A stretch of DNA of 28,927 nt from UCB3 sp964415605. Lineage in GTDB: Bacteria > Chloroflexota > Anaerolineae > Epilineales > Epilineaceae. The stretch lies in the NCBI GenBank assembly GCA_964415605.1, contig CAYQBA010000037.1, forward strand, positions 1-28,927. The letters run 5' to 3'. Under the pieces are notes generated by a model. That model saw only the letters and a program-made list of their open reading frames with translations. It had not been told where the DNA came from and did not search any database. Each line of letters opens with the position of its first letter. Position 1 is the stretch's first letter. This document shows positions 23,300-28,927 of the stretch, piece after piece. The translations under genes were made by a program, and so were the position numbers.

Positions 23300-24727
23300 T
23301 TACAACATGTCCACCCGCAGCGGATACGCCCGCTCCAGCGCGTCGCGCGAGTCACGCAGGATCAGCCGCCGGAGCGGTACGCCGTGGGCCGCCAGCGCGT
23401 CGCCGATGGCCGCGCGCGCGCCCGCCGGCGCCACGACCTCCACCGCCACGCCGCCGTCCTCCGCCCAGAAGCCGCAGCGCGCCGGCAGGCGCACCGCGTC
23501 CACACCTTCAAGCGCCTCGAGCACGTCGCGCGGCGTCGTCCAACCGTCGGCGTGGCGCACCGCCCGATGGCGCTTGCCGAGCAGCTTCGTCGTCACCTGG
23601 CTCGCGAACCCGCACGGGCAGGCCGCCAGCGGGCGGACCAGATCCTCGGTGTCGTAGCGCAAGAGCAGCATCGCCTCGCGGAACGGCGGCAGCGGCGTGG
23701 CCACGCACGTCGCCACCTCGCCGTCCGCGGCCGGCGCGTACGTGTCGGGGTCGAGGAACTCCCACAGGCCGGTGTACTCGAAGTGCAGGCTGCCGGCCGG
23801 GCACACCCAGCCGCCCGTGCCCCACGTCTCGCTCATCCCATACCCTTCCCACAGCGCTACCCCGTCGCCCAAGAGGTCGCGCACGCGGCGCCGCAGCCCC
23901 TCCGTGACGATCTCGCCCCCGACGTCGACCTGCCGCAGCCCGAAGTCGCGCGGGCCGTAGCCTTGCGCGAGCCCGAGCGACACCATCTCGCCGAGGAGCG
24001 ACGGGTAGGCCGTCGCCCGCGTCACCTTCGGATGCTTGCCCGGGATCCCGTGCGGCTCCGCCAGCTGCGCCAGCGTGATCTCCGGCCGCGACAGCCAGCC
24101 CCACACGATCGCCGCGCCGATCAGGTGCATCGCCGCGGCCGCCGTGATGCTCGAGAGGACCTGCCGGCTGTTGGCCGAGATGTGCATGATGTCCGCGGGC
24201 GTCGTCGAGCCGTTGAGCATCACCCCGAACGCCGACTCGTGCGCGGCGAAGTCGATCTCGTACGCCGAGAAGCACAGCCCGAGCGGCGGCGCCCCGCCCG
24301 TCCCGCCGGTGTGCGTCCGGCAGGCGATCGCGGCGTCGCGGCACACGAAGTCATAGGGACGGGCAAGCACGGCCTCCTTCTTCAGCACCGGGATGCGGTC
24401 GACGTCGCCCAGCGTCAACGCCGCCGGATCGAGCCCGAGCCGGGCGAAGACGTCGGCATAGTGGGCAGTCTGGGCGGCCGCGCGCACCGCCTGGCGGCGA
24501 AAGCGGCGCTCGAGGTTGCGCCGGGCCTCCTCCGGCCCCCCGTGGTCGACCCAGATGAACGTCGGCGGCGGCACGCGGGCGGGGTCGCCCGCCGCCGCGA
24601 ACCGGCGACAGGCCGCAAGCAGCGCGCGCAGCGCCGCCGGCGGCATGCGATCGCCGTCGCGGATCGACTGGCCGTAGGCCGCCTCGGCGGCGGCGAGGTC
24701 CATCTCGGCGGGGGCGGTGACGTCCAT
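23300..24727 (-). CDS. CapK/PaaK-like adenylate-forming enzyme (phenylacetate-CoA ligase family)
   Basis: 475 residues. ANL-superfamily motifs are present: the phosphate loop THTGGTGGAPP (138-148), GYGMSET (295-301) and RYDTED (357-362), followed by ACPCG (369-373). LGKRHRAV stands in the position of the family's hinge motif. A C-terminal ligase domain follows. PaaK relatives activate aryl or other carboxylic acids as acyl-adenylates and then thioesters. CapK-type members lie in capsule and exopolysaccharide clusters, which fits the glycosyltransferases next door. His/Cys/Tyr-rich segments resemble those of other PaaK-like proteins. ATG 24727 has AGGAG about 11 nt upstream; Met9 is an alternative. 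The acid substrate is not predictable. Confidence 0.82.
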   Translation of the reverse strand: MDVTAPAEMDLAAAEAAYGQSIRDGDRMPPAALRALLAACRRFAAAGDPARVPPPTFIWVDHGGPEEARRNLERRFRRQAVRAAAQTAHYADVFARLGLDPAALTLGDVDRIPVLKKEAVLARPYDFVCRDAAIACRTHTGGTGGAPPLGLCFSAYEIDFAAHESAFGVMLNGSTTPADIMHISANSRQVLSSITAAAAMHLIGAAIVWGWLSRPEITLAQLAEPHGIPGKHPKVTRATAYPSLLGEMVSLGLAQGYGPRDFGLRQVDVGGEIVTEGLRRRVRDLLGDGVALWEGYGMSETWGTGGWVCPAGSLHFEYTGLWEFLDPDTYAPAADGEVATCVATPLPPFREAMLLLRYDTEDLVRPLAACPCGFASQVTTKLLGKRHRAVRHADGWTTPRDVLEALEGVDAVRLPARCGFWAEDGGVAVEVVAPAGARAAIGDALAAHGVPLRRLILRDSRDALERAYPLRVDML

Positions 24728-24810
24728 CGTTCGGCGGGCTCCTGGGTGGGGCCGCCAGACGGCGGTCAGCCGTGCGGCGGGCGAATCGGGTGACTGCGGG
24801 GGCCGGGCGC

Positions 24811-24820
24811 TATCATACCA
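24811..24820. promoter_or_regulatory. Overlapping divergent -10 boxes
   Basis: On the plus strand TATCAT (24811-24816) faces the double-trypsin gene. On the minus strand TGGTATGAT (24820-24812) is an extended -10 facing the CapK-like gene, with a start near 24805. Both polymerase sites share the same bases, so the two genes may compete. Confidence 0.4.
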
Positions 24821-24936
24821 AAGGTCGCGTCCAGAGCGGTCCTGGCGCGCCCATCGACTTGCCGCCCGGCGATCGCGGGCGTATGCTGACGCGCCGCACG
24901 CGCCAGACGCCCACTCCCCCCAACAGGATCCCGCCC

Positions 24937-27222
24937 ATGCGCACGCGCTGCTTCGCCGACCGCCCGTCGGCGCGCTCGATCGCCGTCGCCGTGGCTGCCG
25001 GCCTGGCCGGCATGGCCGTGCCAGGCCCGGCGCAGCCGCCGCCTGCCGCGGCCATGCCCGCCGGGCCGATCGCGGCTGACATCGTCGGCGGCCGCGAAGC
25101 GACCCCCGGCGCGTGGCCGTGGCAGGTGGCGATCCTCGACGCCGGCGCGCGCAACCCGGTCGACGGCCAATTCTGCGCCGGCGCGCTCATCGACCCCGGC
25201 TGGGTCGTCACGGCGGTGCACTGCGTCACCGAGGTGGCCGGCGACGCCGAGATCCCGATCTACGCCAACGACATCGTCGTCGGTCTTGGCGTGCACGACC
25301 TCAAGACCGACCGGGCGCAGGTGGTGCCCGTGGCGCAGATCTTCACCAACCCGGACTACTTCGACGAGACCACCGACGACTGGGGCGACATCGCGCTCCT
25401 GCGCCTGGGGCGGCCGGCCACGCTCGGCCCGGCCGTGCAGCCCATCGCCCTCGTCGCCGACCCCGCCGACGCGGCCATCGCGCCCGGGGGGGCGGCGACC
25501 GTCATCGGCTGGGGCATGACCGAGACCGGCGCGACGACACGCCTGCGCCAGGTCGAGGTCCCGATCGTCGACCCCGCCGCCTGCGAGCTGAACGCGAGCA
25601 TCGTGTGCGCCGGGGCGCGCGACCGCGACGCCTGCTACGGCGACAGCGGCGGCCCGTTGATGGTGGCCCCTCCCGGCGGCGGGCCCTGGCGGCTCGCCGG
25701 GGTGGTCAGCAGCGGCACGACCGACACCTGCGGCGGCCCCGGCAATCACACGCTGTACACCAGCACGGCCTACTACGCGGACTGGATCGCCGCCACCTTG
25801 CAGGACACGGCGGCGGCGCTCGAGGTCGAGAAGCTGGCGCCAACGGTCGTCGGGTACGGCGAGGTCATCGACTACGCGCTCGTCGTCCGCAACGTCGGGC
25901 GCGAGCCGGCCACCGACATCGTGATCCGCGACGCGCTGCCGGACGGCGTGACGTTCGTGGCCGCCGACAACGGCGGGTCGCGCAATGGGCGGCTGGTGAC
26001 GTGGCGGCTCGGGTCGCTGGCGGGCGAGTCGGCCGTCCAGCTCGGGCTCACGGTGCGGCACACCGCGGGCTTCGGCGGTGACGCCAGAGCCTTCGACAAC
26101 ACCGACGGATGGAGGACCCGGATCCCGTCCCGACGACCGGGGCACCGGCACGGCACGGCGCCCCGTCCCGGCGCCGAACCCGCCATCTCCGTGGACATCG
26201 TGGGCGGCCGCGTGGCCGCCGAGGGCGCCTGGCCGTGGCAGGTCGCGCTGATCGACCGCCGGGCGCCGAACCCGCGCGAGGGCCTGATCTGCGGGGGATC
26301 GCTGATCGCCGCCGACAAGGTGCTCACCGCGGCGCACTGCGTGCTCGACCCCGAGTCCGGCGCCCCCCTGCCCGCGTTCCTGCTCGAGGTCAAGGTCGGA
26401 TCGAACGTGCTCTCCGACGGCCAGGGCGAGCGGATCGGCGTGGCCCGGGTCTGGGACAACCTGCGGTACCTGATCGACGAGGAAGCCGATATCGCCATCG
26501 TCGACCTCGAACGCCCGGCCGCCCTGTCCGCTCGCGTGCAGCCCGTCGCCATCGGCACCGACGCCGACGCCGCCCTGTGGGCCGCCGGCCAGGTCGGGAC
26601 GGTCACGGGCTGGGGCGACCGGAGCGGCGACGGAGACTACCCGGACCCCCTCCACGAGGTCGACCTCCCCATCGCCGACGCGGTGGCGTGCGGCCAGCAC
26701 GCCGATTCCGAGACGACGCTGTGCGCCGGGCCCGAGGCGGGTGGCAAGAGCGCGTGCTTTGGCGACAGCGGCGGGCCGTTCGTCGTCCCGCGCGGCGGCG
26801 GCTTCGTCCTTGCCGGCGTCGTGTCGCGCGGATCGGCCGACGGGTGTGGGGCGCCGGGAGCCTTGAGCCTCTTCGCGCGGCCGGCGGCGTTCGCGGCCTG
26901 GATCGCGGAGAAGACCGGCCCGTCGCCCCGCCCGGACCTGATGATCGTCAACTGGGACTATTCGATCGCCGCCGCCGGGATGCTGCCGCGGCCGGGACTG
27001 CCGGCCTTCACGGTCGTCAGCGGGCCGGGCGTGTCGGCGCCATCGCCCACGACCCCGCCGGGCCCGACGACACCGCCGACGGCCACCCCGACGGTGTCGC
27101 CCCCCACCACCACGGCCACCGCAACGGCCGCGCGGACGGAGCCGACGCCGACGGGGGCCGCGACGCGCCCGCCGCGCTGGCGGATCCGATTGCCGTGGCT
27201 GGGGAAGAGCCCTCAGCGCTAG
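24937..27222 (+). CDS. Secreted double trypsin-like serine protease with a DUF11 linker domain
   Basis: 761 residues; ATG 24937 has AGGA 8 nt upstream and starts a signal peptide (about 1-32). Trypsin domain 1: IVGG 49-52, His95 (in TAVHC instead of TAAHC), Asp151, Ser237 (GDSGGP). A DUF11-like beta domain follows (about 295-375, LEVEKLAPTVVGYGEVIDY to VQLGLTVR). Domain 2: IVGG 421-424, His467 (TAAHC), Asp518, Ser611. Both triads are complete and both have the N-terminal IVGG whose release activates trypsins. The residue six before the active Ser, chymotrypsin position 189, is Asp231 in domain 1 (Arg/Lys specificity) and Ser605 in domain 2 (chymotrypsin- or elastase-like). The C-terminus is a Pro/Thr-rich stalk and a short basic Trp-containing tail, without a sorting signal. 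An extracellular role is expected; substrates are unknown. Confidence 0.9.
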   Translation: MRTRCFADRPSARSIAVAVAAGLAGMAVPGPAQPPPAAAMPAGPIAADIVGGREATPGAWPWQVAILDAGARNPVDGQFCAGALIDPGWVVTAVHCVTEVAGDAEIPIYANDIVVGLGVHDLKTDRAQVVPVAQIFTNPDYFDETTDDWGDIALLRLGRPATLGPAVQPIALVADPADAAIAPGGAATVIGWGMTETGATTRLRQVEVPIVDPAACELNASIVCAGARDRDACYGDSGGPLMVAPPGGGPWRLAGVVSSGTTDTCGGPGNHTLYTSTAYYADWIAATLQDTAAALEVEKLAPTVVGYGEVIDYALVVRNVGREPATDIVIRDALPDGVTFVAADNGGSRNGRLVTWRLGSLAGESAVQLGLTVRHTAGFGGDARAFDNTDGWRTRIPSRRPGHRHGTAPRPGAEPAISVDIVGGRVAAEGAWPWQVALIDRRAPNPREGLICGGSLIAADKVLTAAHCVLDPESGAPLPAFLLEVKVGSNVLSDGQGERIGVARVWDNLRYLIDEEADIAIVDLERPAALSARVQPVAIGTDADAALWAAGQVGTVTGWGDRSGDGDYPDPLHEVDLPIADAVACGQHADSETTLCAGPEAGGKSACFGDSGGPFVVPRGGGFVLAGVVSRGSADGCGAPGALSLFARPAAFAAWIAEKTGPSPRPDLMIVNWDYSIAAAGMLPRPGLPAFTVVSGPGVSAPSPTTPPGPTTPPTATPTVSPPTTTATATAARTEPTPTGAATRPPRWRIRLPWLGKSPQR

Positions 27223-27539
27223 CCGTCGACCCGGCCGCGGCCCTTGCGCGACCAGGGCGCGAGGCGCGGCGATCGATCACGCGGCCGTCCGCCCTCTCGT
27301 ACTCGGACGCTGGAAATCGCCGGCCTCGGCCAGGCCGACGACGCCGTCCGCCCCCCTCGTCCGCGGACGTTGCCCCGTCCCCTGGCCGCATGCTATGGTT
27401 GTGCGTTCCGACGCCAGCGCGCGAAGTGACATGGTGGGGTCCGGATCGACGGACGCGAGGAGAGGCGCGCCCATCCGCGCACGCACTCGCCGCCGCCCAC
27501 CGGCCCGCGCTGGCAGGATCGAGGTAACCACACGCCGCC
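27223..27539. other. Intergenic region with two similar inverted repeats upstream of mfd
   Basis: No supported gene. CGTCCG...CGGACG occurs twice, at 27286-27309 (12-bp gap) and at 27345-27369 (13-bp gap), in similar surrounding sequence 59-60 bp apart. The second copy abuts the candidate -35 of mfd. They may be operators or hairpins. No U-tract terminator follows the protease gene. Confidence 0.4.
27370..27399 (+). promoter_or_regulatory. Candidate mfd promoter
   Basis: TTGCCC (27370-27375), an 18-bp spacer and TATGGT (27394-27399), the latter preceded by TGC to form an extended -10. The predicted start near 27406 would leave a leader of about 134 nt. Confidence 0.4.
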
Positions 27540-28927
27540 ATGCGCGACTTCTCCGTTTCAGGCCTGCTGCAACGAATCGCGGACGAGCCCGACTTCCGGG
27601 ACCTTCTGACCCGCGCACGAACCGCTGCCGCCGGCGACGTCCTCGGCCCGCTGGGCTTGGGCGCCCCCGCCCAGGCGGCCGTGGTTGCCGCGCTGGCCGA
27701 CCGGATCGACCGCCCCTGCCTGTGGATCACCGCCCAACCCGACGAGGCCCGGGCCACGGCCGAGTCGCTGCAGGCCTACCTCGCCCAACCCGAGCGCGTG
27801 TACGTGCTTCCGGCCCCGGACGCCCTGCCATATGAGCGGACCCCGTGGGACCCCAGCACCCGCGAGCAGCGCCTCGCGGCCCTGGGGGCGCTGTACCGCT
27901 GGACGACGGCCCCGCGGCCCGGCCTGGCCCCCCTGATCGTCGCGCCCGTCCGCGGCGTGCTCATCCACACCGTGCCCCCCGCCGCCTTCGCCGCCGACGC
28001 CCAGATGGTCCGCGTCGGCCAGACCGTCCAGGTGACGGCGTTCATGCGCCAGGCCCAGCGCATGGGCTACCGCACGACCTCGGCCGTCACGGAGCCGGGA
28101 CAGGTCGCGCGGCGCGGCGGGATCGTCGACATCTTCCCGCCCTCGGAGCCACGGCCAGTGCGCATCGAGTGGTTCGGCGACGAGATCGACGCGCTGCGCC
28201 GGTTCGACCGCACGACGCAGCGCTCGAGCGAGGGTCTGGCGGAGCTCCTGATCGTGCCCGCCTCGGAGGCGCTCCTCGACCGGGGCCCCGCGGTCGCCGC
28301 CGAGCTCGAGGCGCTGCAGCCCGGCCGGATGCACCCCCTGGCCGAGAGCGAGCTGCGCCGCCAGCGCGACCACCTCGCGCGCGGCGAGCCGTTCGACGGC
28401 CTCGAGTTCTTTGCCCCGCTCTTGCACCCCGAAGGCGCCACGGTGATCGACCATCTGCCCGCCGGGAGCTGGGTCGTGTTCGACGACCCGCTCCGCGCGC
28501 AGACCACCGCCCACGACTGCCATGACCAGGCCAGGCTCGTGCGGGCCGAGCAGGCCGATGCCGGCGAGCTGCCCGACCACTGGCCCGGGACGCCGCTCGC
28601 GAGCTGGGACGCGATGGCGGCCGCCCTGCGCGCCAGCCCCCAGCTCCATCTGGGGCGCATGGGCGCCGACCCCGATTCGACGAGCCCGCTCGCCGAGCGG
28701 TTCGGGGCGCCGCTGCCCTACGGCGGCAACATCGAGGAGGCCGCGGTCGGCATCGCCGGGATGCTGGACGAAGGCCGCGCCGTGGTCGTCGTCAGCCGCC
28801 AGGCGCCGCGGCTGGCCGAGCTGCTCGATCACGTCGGGCTGCACGCGGCGCCGGTCGCGCACCTGGCCGAGCCGCCCGGCGCCGGCGGGCTGGCGCTGGT
28901 GCACGGCGCGTTGGGCGCCGGCTGGAC
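27540..28927 (+). CDS. mfd: Transcription-repair coupling factor Mfd (N-terminal part, cut by window end)
   Basis: About 462 residues are visible and the frame is open at the right edge. Mfd is a DNA translocase that removes RNA polymerase stalled at lesions and recruits UvrA. The visible part covers the UvrB-homology region: PDALPYERTPWDPSTREQR, a VRGVLIHTVPP segment, then PGQVARRGGIVDIFPPSEP and VRIEWFGDEIDALRRFD, which are highly characteristic of Mfd D1a/D2/D1b. The RNA-polymerase-interacting domain and helicase motifs lie beyond the window. ATG 27540 has only a distant GAGG (about 15 nt) but no better start exists. The neighbouring protease gene is functionally unrelated, and mfd probably has its own promoter. 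Confidence 0.93.
   Translation, partial: MRDFSVSGLLQRIADEPDFRDLLTRARTAAAGDVLGPLGLGAPAQAAVVAALADRIDRPCLWITAQPDEARATAESLQAYLAQPERVYVLPAPDALPYERTPWDPSTREQRLAALGALYRWTTAPRPGLAPLIVAPVRGVLIHTVPPAAFAADAQMVRVGQTVQVTAFMRQAQRMGYRTTSAVTEPGQVARRGGIVDIFPPSEPRPVRIEWFGDEIDALRRFDRTTQRSSEGLAELLIVPASEALLDRGPAVAAELEALQPGRMHPLAESELRRQRDHLARGEPFDGLEFFAPLLHPEGATVIDHLPAGSWVVFDDPLRAQTTAHDCHDQARLVRAEQADAGELPDHWPGTPLASWDAMAAALRASPQLHLGRMGADPDSTSPLAERFGAPLPYGGNIEEAAVGIAGMLDEGRAVVVVSRQAPRLAELLDHVGLHAAPVAHLAEPPGAGGLALVHGALGAGW

Noticed and set aside
27054..27150. Short direct repeats of Thr/Pro codons near the end of the double protease gene
   Set aside because: They encode an ordinary Pro/Thr-rich stalk rather than a mobile or regulatory repeat.

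Overview
The window is a very GC-rich bacterial chromosome segment, densely packed with genes that often overlap by ATGA or by a few bases. The organism is probably a member of the Chloroflexota. That rests on the mix of gene families: a STAND ATPase with TPRs, a SARP-type regulator outside an actinobacterial-looking context, a class III polyhydroxyalkanoate (PHA) synthase, DUF11 and FG-GAP secreted proteins, a lipoprotein-like sortase, and a MurE whose DNPR motif reads EDPR. No rRNA marker is present, so this is inference. I saw no tRNA, rRNA, CRISPR array or insertion sequence.

Left part (1-7424). A truncated FG-GAP/beta-propeller lipoprotein (minus strand, running off the left edge) is divergent from a large STAND NTPase regulator. 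That regulator converges on, and overlaps, a small secreted cysteine protein. A MurE-family ligase follows on the plus strand.

Centre (7425-14360, all minus strand). This is a complete PHA locus read from right to left: a SARP-like regulator, a phasin-like coiled-coil protein, a Trp-rich phasin, a strong hairpin, a second Trp-rich phasin-like protein, phaE, phaC, phaB (acetoacetyl-CoA reductase) and phaA (thiolase). Thiolase condenses acetyl-CoA, the reductase makes (R)-3-hydroxybutyryl-CoA, PhaC/PhaE polymerises it, and the Trp-rich proteins probably coat the granule. The phasin promoter carries two heptamers with an 11-bp period, placed 8 bp before a -10 box. That is the arrangement known for SARP operators, so the regulator heading the locus is a natural candidate to control it. 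The Trp residues of both phasin-like proteins and of the PhaE N-terminus recur every 11 residues, as in lipid-droplet-binding amphipathic helices. This SARP/hendecad-phasin PHA system is the most interesting content of the window.

Right part (14592-28927). A sortase with a lipobox and an orphan CpaB/RcpC-like protein lie on the minus strand. A tightly coupled plus-strand cluster follows: nucleotidyltransferase, alkaline-phosphatase-superfamily enzyme, GT4 glycosyltransferase, SAM methyltransferase and a second GT4 glycosyltransferase. It looks like a glycan or glycolipid pathway. A converging CapK/PaaK-like adenylate-forming enzyme comes next. A divergently transcribed secreted protein then carries two complete trypsin domains joined by a DUF11 module. 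The window ends in the N-terminal part of mfd, running off the right edge. Two real genes, the left lipoprotein and mfd, are open at the window edges. Terminator-like hairpins here lack U-tracts.
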